Source: Exophiala sp. HKRS030 (Eukaryota; Ascomycota; Eurotiomycetes; Chaetothyriales; Herpotrichiellaceae). From it: 64,000 nt of DNA. The notes beneath the pieces are model-generated. The model made no database searches. It was not told the origin of the DNA and saw nothing but the letters and a program-made list of their open reading frames with translations. The stretch covers positions 1,488,001 to 1,552,000 of the forward strand of contig JAHWDD010000009.1 of the NCBI GenBank assembly GCA_023897205.1, written 5' to 3'. The position numbers were made by a program, and so were the translations under genes. Every line of letters begins with the position of its first letter. Positions within the stretch are counted from its first letter, which is position 1. This document shows positions 10,414 through 21,690 of the stretch, in pieces.

Positions 10414-12782
10414 ATGACATCTCCCTTGAAGTTCAGGCGAGGCACTAAGAGTTGCTACGAATGTAACATTACCCTGAAAGAGACAGATTTGGTTCCAAGC
10501 TAATCCAATCACTTTGCCAGGTCGCCGCCGAAAAATCAAATGTGTCTTTACTGAAAACCATCGGAAGTGTAAAGAATGCCACTCTCGGGGTGCTACTTGT
10601 GTCGAGCAAGACAAGGCCTCAGTTCCTTCCACCAGAGCGGAAAAGAGTACTATTGTTCAAGCGAACTCTTCAACATACAGCCTACGGGAAAGAGTTGCCC
10701 GGGTTGAAGACTTTATCGAAACCTTTCTCAGGAAGCAGAATTCCGAAGTGTCCTATGAGAATTCCAGTGACGTCGGTAATCAGAGGACATCAACCGCTGA
10801 AGCCACTGTTCCTGGTAAGTTGTTACTGAGGGGATGCTATCAGCTTTCAGCAATTCTGACATGCTAGGATAGGTACTTTAATTGGAGAACAGACAGGATC
10901 GGCGACCACAAAAGGGGCAGAAGATAGTGCAGTCCTCAGCCTTTTCAACAACAGCGTCATCGCCCAGGTGGATCAACAACAAAGTTCTGTTCAAACTGAG
11001 GCTTCTTCCCTGACTCGAACATGTTCAACATTCGATCCTACGAGATATGAACTGTTGAACCTCCTCCCACATGAACCAGACCTTAACACTCTTATCAACC
11101 TAAGTCAGGATTGGTGGCTTTGTGCGCCTCATAGATTTCCCGAGTTTTTCGACGATCCTGTTCCTGCAAATATCAGGAGTGAACTGTCTCGCAAGCTGTC
11201 TCTCCCAGATCCTACCGAGACAGTCAAGGTGTTGCTTTGGACAACAATTAGTGCAGAGCGGCTCTCGCAAGATACCTTTCGTAACGACACCTTCGTGGTT
11301 CCTACAGCCATTGCTGCTTTGAGTAATCAAACGCTGCCTGCGATCGAACGGATCGTGCTGCAAAACGATGAAGTTGCTAGGACGTTGCCTGGACTCGAAT
11401 GCCTACTCCTCCTCTCGAGATACTATTGCAACGTGGGCAAATTACGCAAGTCCTGGCATATATGCCGAAGAGCGCTTGAATATGCCATCAGCGAAGGTCT
11501 CCATCGTGGATCTAAGTTGACCAAGGCCACTAATTCAACGTCCCAAGGCCCCGACCTCCGTCACGTCCGCATATGGCAAAGAATCTGTTTCAAGGATCGA
11601 TATATCAGCATGATACTAGGACTTCCCTATGGCATTCCCAGCTCATATCTGTGGAAACCAGATTTGCACGCGTTGACCAATGACGAGAGGCATGGTGCTC
11701 AATTTTATTCATTCATGGCTTCGATGATCAGTCTGGTTGTTGACCGCAACCAACATTCTCCCTCAGAAGACGGATTTCTGACGACGCTCAAGATCGACCA
11801 AGAGCTGGAATCACATATCAAGGATATCGACACTCAATGGTGGGACTCTAGCCTAGAGAGTCTGATACTCTACACTCGCGAAGTCAATCTTGAACGCTTC
11901 GAAGCTCAGACACTCAAACACTTTATGCGTGCTCTGTTGCATCTGCCGTTCATGCTCAAATCAACAGGCCCGGGACTTTACCAGTACTCGTACGATACGA
12001 CAGTCGGGTCATCATTGCGGGCGCTTGCGGCGTACAAGGTCCTGCGTGTCGATCTCGCACTGGACCCGTACCTCTGCACCACGTTTGACTTTCAAGCGTT
12101 CATCATGTCGGTGTTGTTGACGCTACATCTGATTACGCAGAACCAGGAGGAAGGCTCCAATCCACCCTCCGAGGATGACGCGGCGTGGGAGGCAGTCCGC
12201 AAGACCACCGAGATTCTGCAACAAGCTTCTCAGGACCTTCGTGACATCAACACCGTCTCTAAACAAGCCGTTCCGGTTTTGCAAATGCTCATGCGGGCAT
12301 CGAGACCGGACGACAGCAGCGGCCCGTGCCCATACGGGTTCGACACCGGGATGAGTTGCAAAGTCACCATCCCTTGCTTCGGAGAGATCAAGATCGCCCC
12401 TGGCAAAAGGGGCCCACGCTGTCTCGGAGACTGCACGGGGACTCGGACCAGTACGGTCGGCTTCAACGGTTCGCCTGTCAACATGGCACCTCCAGCTACG
12501 TCGAGGGTCGCTGATGTGTCTCCGACGGCTGTGCCCACAACTACAGGACCACCAGCTGGCCCAGCTACCCCGGGAGACTTTGATACCATGACCATGTCAC
12601 TGGACCAAGTGGTGGCTTTTCCGAATGTGGCGTGGGGAAACGGCGTCGTCGACTATACCAGCACCGACACTGATCCTCCGCAGGGCGATATGATGTCGGA
12701 CGCTTGGATGTGGGCCGGCAATGGACTCGGCGTGGGTTCGGACCTTCAGCAGGAATGGGGTCTAGATTTCTTTGGACCGTAG
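10414..12782 (+). CDS. Zn2Cys6 fungal transcription factor
   Basis: Three exons (10414-10462, 10521-10814, 10873-12782) encode 750 residues. The binuclear cluster is split by the first intron: exon 1 gives MTSPLKFRRGTKSCYEC and exon 2 continues RRRKIKCVF...CKECHSRGATC, giving C-x2-C-x6-C...C-x2-C-x6-C. The splice completes the second Cys codon (T + GT), which fixes the start at 10414. A short coiled-coil dimerisation segment follows (LRERVARVEDFIETFL, about residues 65-80). The large middle part resembles the helical regulatory domain of fungal C6 factors (LLSRYYCNVGKLRKSWHICRRALEYAISEGLHRG; WQRICFKDRYISMILGLPYGI). The acidic, Gly/Asp/Trp-rich tail (DMMSDAWMWAGNGLG) may be an activation domain. 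Nuclear regulator; target pathway unknown, the upstream reductase being the nearest candidate. Confidence 0.9.
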
Positions 12783-13359
12783 TGCCGTATTTGCATCACC
12801 TCGAAATACTCGCACATGTGGGAAAAGAGAAGAAGATCAGGATGATGTGAGCGAGATTTAATCGGAAGAAAGCAATTGCAATTTTGGGAGCTATCAAGGA
12901 AGCACAAAAACACAGAAAAACTTCATTCAGATTTCCTTTGCGAAAAGCAGCACCCAATACCATCCCACATACCAGCACATAATCAAACTTGCAAGAATGA
13001 CTAGAAGAGAAAAAAAAACCCTTTGAAAGCCCTAGATGGATCCCGATACTGGTAACACGCGCAGATAGGACTCTAATTATCAACTCCTCGCACCTTTGAG
13101 ATTGGAAAACAGTCACGGTCCAGGAACACCAACAGAGAACACAAAGCTGAAAAAAAGGCCGTCATACATGTCACCAAAGATCCCGAAAAGGTGAGGTAAC
13201 AGAGTGAGAATCAATGTCGAGAGAGTGAGGTGTTAGAGAGTTGTCGACGGACATGATACCCAGTGATAGAGTAACTAGGCTAATGCCGACCGACGGTGAT
13301 TGGAGGGAGAGAGTGAATCGCATTGATAGGTCATCAAACCCCGCATGGCTTTTTTCCCT
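12783..13359. other. Intergenic, convergent gene ends
   Basis: The region holds the 3' flanks of the C6 regulator (+) and the KEN-box gene (-). No gene is recognised; the AT-rich stretch at 12820-13120 contains only chance open frames. Confidence 0.4.
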
Positions 13360-14863
13360 CTATAACTCTTGCAGAGCAAAGACATTCTCATCACCGACAC
13401 CGATAGAACCAGGAGTACCTGGACAGTTGACGTTATGGTCGACGTCAACGTCAACGTCAACCTTTTCATTCTCGTCCTTGGCGCTCTCACTCTCCCAGAT
13501 CTCAATTGAGTCGTGACCATTCTCGATCTCAAGATCGACGAGACCAGCTTCGCCGACCCCGCGGGACGCTTTGGCAGCAGCAGCAGTAGCGCCGATGATG
13601 CCAACACCATAAGATGGTGAGGCGGCGCTCAAGATTCCGTTGAGGGATGGTGTGCCGACCAGCTCTTCGAGGACCTCGGCGGTCATGGTTGTTGAATTTT
13701 GGAAGGTAAAGTCACCAGACCCTCCGACAGGAGGCTTGACATACTCCTCGTGGTCGTCTTCTTCGATATCTGTCTCGGCCTCTGCTTCGTCGTCGTCTTG
13801 AACAAGCACCACACTCGTTGCGTCTAGACCATCGCCGTAAAACTTGGCCGGGTTAAGATCAGCTAGGGGAGTGCGTGCTTCTTCGTCAACATCGGTCGTC
13901 ATGAGATCCTTTTCCTCAGCTGCTGCTGCCGCCACCGCCTCCGCCGCAGCCATGGATCGAGTGACAGGTGCAGAAGAAGACATGACTTGGTTTGGATCGA
14001 CATTCTCTTTACCCTTGTCGAGTTTCTCGGACTTTTTGGAAGATGCCCTACTCTCGTCGTCGCTGATGTCGAGACCGGTCGCACTCTGCGTCATGGTCCA
14101 CTCGTTCATGCGGTAGTCTTGTGTCTCTTCGGTCTCTTCGTAGATGTCGAAGAACCATGACTGCGGCTTGCTTGATCGAAGCGAAGTCCGAGTTTGGCCG
14201 CTCCTTGATGATCTTCGAGAGTGCAAGAGGTGGTGATTGTTGTTGGTGGTGGTGCGGGAGGATGACGATGATTTCTTAGTACCGTTCAATGCCGCGGACA
14301 GGCTGAGGGCAGGGGATGGTGTGCTCCCGCCGCGAGGGAAGGAAGGTAGGTTCAGACGTCTACCGTTGGGTTTCAAGAGGCTCGAGCGATGGCGTGTCGG
14401 TGATCGTCCCGCGGCCGTGGCAGGGGCAGATGAAGGAGTAGTGCTAGATGATTTGCTGATATATGTCGTGTCAAGTCGTGGAGTGCGGGTTTCGAGACGT
14501 CGTTTGGTCGAGGTCGAGGTCACCGTCGGGGTCACGGTCAACGAGTACCGGTTGGCTTTGGACGCGGACACGTCGTCATCAAAGGCTGACCGCTTGCGTT
14601 TGTTCAATGAATCGAGAATATTGGGGTCGATGTTTTCGCTGTCTGATCCCATTTCGGGGGACGCAGCTCGACGTTTGAGAGACGGCGCGGAACTGGGTGT
14701 GATTGCTACAGACGGTATGTGTGAGCATGGCGATGCGAGACATGGTCAAGCCAAACTTACCATTTTGTCTGTTCTTGAGATTCTGTAGGCTTCGGACTTT
14801 GGAGTCACTCAAGATACCAAAAGGTTGACGGGCCGGTGTGGCGATGGGAGCTAGAGTCGCCAT
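13360..14863 (-). CDS. Conserved fungal protein with KEN box and D-box-like motif
   Basis: Two exons (14863-14761 and 14705-13360, 55-nt intron GTAAGT...TGTAG) encode 482 residues, largely disordered and rich in Ser, Thr, Arg and Asp/Glu. Exon 1 gives MATLAPIATPARQPFGILSD followed by SKVRSLQNLKNRQN. Possible regulatory motifs are a KEN box (GKENVDPNQ, residues 267-269), an RTPLADLNPAKFYGDG segment (from 312) that resembles a RxxL destruction box, and SENIDPN near residue 57. The aromatic/acidic block WFFDIYEETEETQDYRMNEW (218-237) is the most conserved-looking part. KEN and D boxes are APC/C degrons, so a cell-cycle-controlled protein is a reasonable inference. No catalytic domain is seen. 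Confidence 0.72.
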
Positions 14864-16243
14864 TCTGTTTGTGCCAAGGGTAGGTGTAGTAACCAAGGTA
14901 TTCCCAGGTGTTGATTTAATGGTTGAACTTCCTTCTTCTACAAATGGTCTCTTGTCGATATCAGACCTGGTCTGTAGGTGAGAAAGACGAGGTCAATGGA
15001 AGAGAAAAAAGATCGTTGAGGAATTTCGAGGTGGATGCAGCAAAGAAAAGGGATGGGGGAGATGGACGGGTATATGGAGGGGAGCTCAGACCCTGTAGGA
15101 CGTAGGACGTATTTCTGGACGCGAAGCTTGGTTGCATGCAAGACACGAGATCCTGGACGGGACCGAAGAGCTGACAAGGAGGTCGACAGGTGGCGTGGAG
15201 AGGCTGAAGGGGATTGTAGCGCGATGAACTACTGCATGACCTTGAGCGAGATGTGAATGTCAAGCTGCGGTTCGAGGGCAGTGATTGGGCCGTTGCCTGG
15301 TTGGCCCGCGTCGCAGTGAAGTGTGAAATGTGAGATGCCCGGGAATTAATTCAAGAGACGCAGTAGACTTGGTTCTCGCGAGGGAAAAGATGGTCGCTGT
15401 CGACCAGGAAGTGGAGGGGGCGAAGTCGTGAATTTGTCTCGCTGGGCGCAGGACACGATGGACGCGTCAAAGTGGAGACGCGACTGGAAATTTGATGCAA
15501 TGCAACGGCCTTGAGGCGCGTAAAGTACTACGGAGTGCCACTTACAGAGTACTGTCAGTGTAGTAAACAATATGACAGATTGTACCGGGTATCAAGCATT
15601 AACGATACAATGGTGGTTGATATGTTGTAGAGATATCGGGTATGTATACAGAGTATGGTGTTTGTTGACAACTCGAGTGAATTAACGAGGCTATCCTCGT
15701 ACTCGTATTCGTACCCGTACTCACTGTTAGGTACTCTGAGTACAACGCGTACAAAATCAACGACCTCTTCGGCGACCATCAACAACTGTTTCACCAACAT
15801 CTCACAGCAACAACTCACCTCCAATAAATGTCTCCATGAACTCACACACGATTAACGCGATCACGTCATGGCCGTCGCTCCTGTCTGGCCTCGATCTTGT
15901 CGGCGCATGGCAATTGACTAGTTGGACTGCGCAGCATACCCGGCGTCTTGATGCCTGACTTGAGACTATTTCCAAGCCTCCGACTGCCAGGTTTAATGAT
16001 TTCGCTCATCAGTTATAGCGACGGCGTCTAAGTCAAGAACACCCGCGCTCTCTCACTCTTTATGCACGTCAGATGCTGCAACCATACACGACACCGAATC
16101 ACTTGAGCCTCAATCTGGAGTCGAGGAGCATCAGTCTCAGGTTACCATCAACGCTCTACCCCGTATTGTTTTACTAATGCCGTTTAATTCATTCCTTGCG
16201 TCTATCCATCTATCTACCCGCTTACAGAGTATTAACCACCGTC
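14864..16243. other. Intergenic between two minus-strand genes
   Basis: The region combines the promoter and 5' UTR of the KEN-box gene with the 3' flank of acetoacetyl-CoA synthetase. The segment 15690-15725 is a degenerate CGTACT-type simple repeat. No gene or RNA is recognised. Confidence 0.4.
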
Positions 16244-18400
16244 TTACAGTTTCGCCCTTGTCTCGGCCAGATCGACCAGATTCTCGTCCTTTGCAAATTG
16301 ATAGTAATATTCCAAGCTCTGTGGGTTCGCAAGTGTTCCAGATGGTTTGATGATCTTGCCAGACACGATTTGCTTGACTGGTAATTCGACCTTTTTCAAG
16401 TTGACCGTTGTCTGCCACATTAACCGTTAGCATTCGACCGTAGGTATGTCCGATCCTCGATCACTCACCGGAATATCTTTAGTCTCAAACACAAACTTGG
16501 GGACGTGTCTGGGACTGGTTTCTTTTCGAATCGCCTCCTTGACCTCTCTGATCAGTTTAGGTGTGAAGTCATGTCCGGGCTTCATCAACAAGAACAGAAT
16601 GACTCGTTCATCCGTGTCCTGCGGCCTCCTCTGCCCGACACAGATGCTGTCACTGATTTTGTCGGCAAATTTGGCCTCAATGATGTTGTATATCTCAGCC
16701 GATCCGAAACGGACACCACTGGGGTTCAACACGCCGTCTGAACGACCCAGGAACATGACCTGTTTCGTGACAGGATGGATCATGATGAAATCACCATGGG
16801 TCCAGACATTGTCGAACCGCGCGAAGTAACTGTCAAAGTACCGTTTCGGGCCATTGTCTCCCATGAAAGTTATGGGCATGGTTGGGAATGCCCCATAAGA
16901 CACCAATTCGCCGGGGACGCCATCCTCCACGGGGACAGGCTTCCCACCATCGACCGTCTGATCACACACCATAACCGGGATTCCGAGAGAACGGGTTTGG
17001 CAACCACCCGAATACAGTGGCAAGATAGGATTGCTGCAGCCAAAACATCCCACGAGGTCCGTCCCACCGGAGATGTTGTCCAACTGCACTGAAGGCGGGA
17101 ACCCTTCGTCGTAGAACCACTCGAACAATTGCTCCGACAAGACCATACCTGTACTGGACACCACCGTCAAGTTACTGAGGTCGGTCACCTTCTTGGGAAC
17201 GATGCCGCTATTCTGGAGGGTCTGCAAATATCTGGGGCTGATACCCAAATGCGTCACCTTCTCCTGTCCCAGCAGCTTGAGGAAGTTGGTGGGCTCCGGC
17301 ACAAACGGACTTCCATCGTACATGATCATCCGGCAACCGATCAAGAGCACCGATACGCTGGCCATGTACATGATCCAGCCCGTGGTGGTGTATTGCAACT
17401 GCGTCGAACCGGGCCCAATTTGGCGATGGAGCGCTGCCTCCTTGTGGCCGTTGAGCACGACGCCACCGATTGCGTGGACAATGCATTTCGGCTGCCCCGT
17501 CGTTCCCGAGGAGTAGACGACGAGAAAAGGATCGGCAAAGTCCATCTCTTCGAATTCAAGGGCCGACGACTTGGCCGCAGACAAGAAAGAAGCCCAGGTC
17601 TGCGCTCGTGGCACCGAAGAAATGTCGACCGGAGAGTGTTGGTGCCTCACCTGTGCCACGATTCCCTGGAATTCAGCCACGCCTCGCATGCCAGCCATGA
17701 TATCCTTCATCTTGGGTCGCAAATCGACTTCCTTGCCATTGTACACTGCTGCGTCATCCATGAACAAATATCGGGGCTTGATCTGCAAGAGTCTGTCCAG
17801 AATGCCCTTGACGCCCATGTCTGTACTGCTGGAGCTGAACATAGCTCCCAGCGTCGTCGCAGCAAGAAACACCGTCAGAGTGTCGATGCTCGTACTCGAA
17901 ACGACGGCGATCCGATCCCCCTTTCGAACCCCTCGTGACTTCATCGCCTGTGACAACGACCCCACCCTCTCGCGCAGTTCCTTCCATGTGATGTGGCGGA
18001 TGGGTTCGAGGAAACTACCCTCTCGCACCTCCGTGCACGCGATCTTGTCGTCCGCTTTGGCCGCGGCGACGACGGGTTTGCCGTCGCGCGAACCGGAAAA
18101 CAACACGTTCTGGGCGAAGTTCATCTTGACTCCCGTGAACCATTTCGGGATCGAGTCCATGCGGGCCGACTCGTCGACGACCTTGTCTGGGACGGTGCCG
18201 GAGTAGACGACGGGGAAATACTCAAAGACGGATTTCCAAAAGTCGGAACGATTCGTGCATGACCAGTCGTACACTTCTTCGTAGTCGCGGAACGTTCGAC
18301 CCTGTCTTTTCTCGACCGCCTTGATGAACTTGTACATTTCTGTACTTTGCGGGTTTGGGTGTTGCCATAATTTTCGAGGTATGGGATTCTGTTCCGACAT
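16244..18400 (-). CDS. Acetoacetyl-CoA synthetase (acetoacetate-CoA ligase), PTS1-type C-terminus
   Basis: Two exons (18400-16469 and 16411-16244; 57-nt intron, GTGAGT...GTGGCAG) encode 699 residues. The enzyme activates acetoacetate with ATP and CoA through an acyl-adenylate, feeding ketone-body carbon into sterol/lipid synthesis or thiolysis. ANL-superfamily motifs are present in order: an acetyl-CoA-synthetase-like N-terminus (WFTGVKMNFAQNVLF), the P-loop YSSGTTGQPKCIVHAIGG (near residue 300), GGTDLVG, THGDF, and GRSDGVLNPSGVRFGSAEIY. The KIIKPSGTLANPQSLEYY tail is supplied by the last exon, where a catalytic-lysine region is expected. That exon ends ...ETRAKL, matching the peroxisomal PTS1 consensus. 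The family is usually described as cytosolic, so the tripeptide is worth testing. Three CCTCGG motifs lie 370-512 bp upstream. Confidence 0.95.
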
Positions 18401-18770
18401 TATGTTGGATGTATTTAGACAGTGATGGTTGTATGTTCTTCTTAAACACCTGTCACGCGGAGCTCTTTTTTATAATCTCTCTCCCTTGATCTGTCGGTGA
18501 TGGAGAAGGTTGTCGTTACTGTTATTGCACACACCTGGGTATGTCGATTTTGAACGTGACAATGACAAAAGGTTGTCGATAAACACACTCGACGGCCACA
18601 ACGCAAAACAACACCGTTTTCACAAACAAAGAAAGACAAAAGGATGAGCAATAAGAATCACTGTCTTCTACTCCGTAATGAGTCGGTGCCTTTCTGATTT
18701 TTGGCCGGTTCAAAGAGTACTAGTGGTCGAATTCCACGGAGGACGAGAAGTAATTGCAGGTGGCTTATAG

Positions 18771-18912
18771 CCTCGGCAACCCACCCCCAAGTTGTTCTTG
18801 TGGTAGGGTGTTTCCCCGGGATATTGTTTTGTGGTGCCGTTTGGTCCCGCACTTCTCCGAGGTGAAGTACAGAGAAGTCCGGGCTGGCCGTGTCGCTCTA
18901 ACACGTCCTCGG
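18771..18912. promoter_or_regulatory. Cluster of three FarA/FarB-type CCTCGG motifs
   Basis: CCTCGG occurs at 18771-18776 and 18907-18912, and its reverse complement CCGAGG at 18857-18862. FarA and FarB of Aspergillus nidulans bind CCTCGG upstream of fatty-acid catabolic genes. Random expectation is roughly one per 2 kb counting both strands. A role in controlling the acetoacetyl-CoA synthetase gene is inferred. Confidence 0.5.
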
Positions 18913-20329
18913 GTATATATACAAGAGTACAAAGTACAGTACAGAATATCCGTACGGAGTATGTGAACTACCAGATCTAAACTATAGACACACGTAGCAG
19001 GTAAGAGATGTCTGTACAGACGACTTCTTACTTTCTTAAAGTCAGCAGTAAAACGACAAATTGTACAGGAAAGGGAGAGGAGTCTGTGGTGAGGCCATTT
19101 ATATCGAGCGATCCCGCCTAGGAGGAGGTTAGCGAAGAATAAAGATCAAAAGGATCAAAAAGAATAATGCCGTGATAGACCGTGATAGAAAACGAATGAG
19201 CGCGACGGGACCCTTTTTCCAGTGCTCGGTACTCCGTGTCCCCCCGGTCTGTATTGAGTCAGATAGTTTCCGGCTCACGATATCCGTACTATTGCCGGTC
19301 CCTCTTCCCACCTACTAGTACTTACGCCCGCCTGGGACAAACGATACACCTACAACATTGTGCATGAATGAATGATTCACATCATTGAGCCTGTAATGGC
19401 AAACCTCGAAGGAAAACCTCAATCCTCGCCAGCGTGTACCACCATCCATTATTTACATACGTGGCAATACAGAGTATCCGTACAAAGTAGTAGACACCTC
19501 TGAGGACTTGAAAAAGTACTGTATGGATCGAGGGCGGGGACCGGGAACCGCGGGTTATCTGTGTGTGTCCTCCGTTGCAGTTCGGTATACGTTGCCCAAA
19601 GTACATGACCTTCTCTGGAGTGTTGGTAGTCGTTCTTTACTCGTCGAGTATGGTTATGTTTACAATTTCTGTAAGAACCCGTCGAAGCCCGAGACATGAT
19701 GTGATGCAGTCTACGGGACCTACACGTACAGTTTCCTAGACTCGGGTATTGTTGGGATGATTCTTCATCTTCTTCGAGCTGCAACTTGTCTGACCCCGCC
19801 AGTTGTGATATGTTTTCAGTAATTGTATACCTAGCTAGGTATTTGTATTGAGCACTTGTACTTCTGCTACACAGTATGTCAGGATGTTGCCAAGTCAAGA
19901 CAAGCACGAACCTGGACATGCGTACATGCCTCTGCATTGCCTCTGCATGGACGAACGACCGTCTCTACCTTGTCTCGTCCCGCTTACTTGTTCACTCGTG
20001 CTTCGTATCGCGGATGAAAAAAAAGTCAAGAGTTGCATCTTTACCTATTCTTCACATGTGCCATTGCATTGGACCAACTCATCATGACAAAAAGTGAATA
20101 CCCCCCTCCACCATCGAATCTGATTACTAACGCGCCACTAGTGACCGCCCATTTTGTCGATCCGATCCCATTCATGGTCAACCGAGTACCTCTACGAGTA
20201 AGAGAAACGGAATCACTCCTTGTGCGACAAGGATCAGTCAGGTAAGCTTTTTGTCGAGCTCCCGGCCCCTTTGACATAGTCAACGCCGGCATGGAAGGGG
20301 AGGGGGGGTACGAGTAGAAGGAGAAATTG

Positions 20330-20337
20330 TATAAAAA
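20330..20337 (+). promoter_or_regulatory. TATA-like element
   Basis: TATAAAAA lies 212 bp upstream of the ATG of the alpha/beta hydrolase and just after a G-rich run. It is a good TATA match and plausibly the core promoter of that gene; the distance implies a long 5' UTR. Confidence 0.4.
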
Positions 20338-20548
20338 GAGGAGCCATTATGCCATCCTCGTTGATCTGATGATTACTTCAACTACCTACCCATGTCCTTT
20401 CTTTGATTTCCAAACACAGAGCACTGTTCATTGTCTGAAAACACCAATACTTTACGGATCTATGAGTGACCCTGTACTTCATATTTCATCCAAACCACAA
20501 AGAGACTCAGACCTAACCCCCCTCCACTTACTGTCTACTGTTTAAATC

Positions 20549-21518
20549 ATGCCATACGTCACCACAAAGGATGGTACCGAGATTTACTACAAGGATTGGG
20601 GTGACAAAAAGGGCCCCGTGGTCTTGTTCTCGCACGGATGGCCTCTGAATTCGGACAATTGGGAGAACCAAATGTTCTTCCTGGCCAACCACGGCTGTAG
20701 GGTCGTCGCCCATGACCGTCGGGGTCACGGACGTTCCAGTCCAGCTTGGGACGGACACGACATGGACACCTGGAGTGATGACCTGTTGACCCTCGTTGAA
20801 CACCTGGACCTCAAGGACATGATGATGGTGGGACATTCGACCGGTGGTGGTGAAGTTGCTCGTTTTGTAAGTTATTGACTATCTCTTGCTCACCCTCTCT
20901 CGGGGTCCCCCCCTCCATTTTTCTACCCATCTGCTCTCACAGAACATGAATGCAGCATGGAAGTTAAAAAAAGGAATCACTACTAATACATTCCCGGCGT
21001 CACAGATCGGTCGACACGGCACGAGTCGAGTATCAAAGGCAGTCCTGGTCAGCGCGGTTCCACCCATCATGATCAAGACGGACACCAACCCAGAAGGACT
21101 GCCCAAGGAGGTCTTTGACGGTTTCCGGGAAGCCATGACGAAAGACCGAGCTCAATTCTTCCTGGACGTCCCGTCGGGTCCCTTTTTCGGCTTCAACCGT
21201 CCCAACGCGGAAAGCAGTCAAGGCTTGATCTGGAGTTGGTGGCAGCAAGGCATGGTGGCCAGTTTCAAGGCCGCGTACGAATCCATCAAGGTCTTTTCCG
21301 AGACGGACTTTCGCGAGGACCTCAAAAAGGCCAATATCCCCGTCCTGGTTCTTCATGGTGATGATGACCAGGTGGTCCCGATCGGGGCATCGGCTCACAA
21401 CACCGTCAAGTTGTTGCCCAAGGGAACCCTCAAGGTGTACCCTGGGGCGCCGCACGCGTTGCCAAACATTTGTGCCGGTCAAGTCAACCAGGACTTGCTC
21501 GAGTTTCTAAGGTCTTGA
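20549..21518 (+). CDS. Alpha/beta hydrolase, non-heme chloroperoxidase / arylesterase family
   Basis: Two exons (20549-20866 and 21006-21518) encode 276 residues, the usual length of cofactor-free haloperoxidase-like hydrolases. The intron is 139 nt with a TACTAAT branch point. The catalytic triad is visible: nucleophile Ser in [13 protein letters not shown], Asp in [13 protein letters not shown], His in PGAPHALPN. The oxyanion-hole segment is [12 protein letters not shown], and [19 protein letters not shown] is the family hallmark after strand 4. No signal peptide is present, so it is probably cytosolic. Such enzymes hydrolyse esters or lactones and perhydrolyse small acids; the natural substrate is unknown. 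The gene is intact. Confidence 0.92.
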
Positions 21519-21690
21519 AACTGAAATGTTGGCAGGTCTTGACCTTTTAACAGTTGTTGGAAGTCGTGTTATATTGCGCCCTTGCCAAAGCAGGAAATAA
21601 TAAACGTCTGTTAATCGCAGAACTGCAAAAATCCAACGATGTATTGATATCTCTTAAGAGCTGTCTTGAACTGGGACCTGACTTGAGAGA

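Larger units (their letters stand above)
18401..20548. other. Long divergent intergenic region
   Basis: This 2.1-kb stretch separates the acetoacetyl-CoA synthetase (-) and hydrolase (+) start codons. It holds a cluster of three CCTCGG/CCGAGG hexamers (18771-18912), several CGGAGTAC-like words, and a TATA-like element at 20330. No coding region beyond chance frames was found. Confidence 0.5.
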
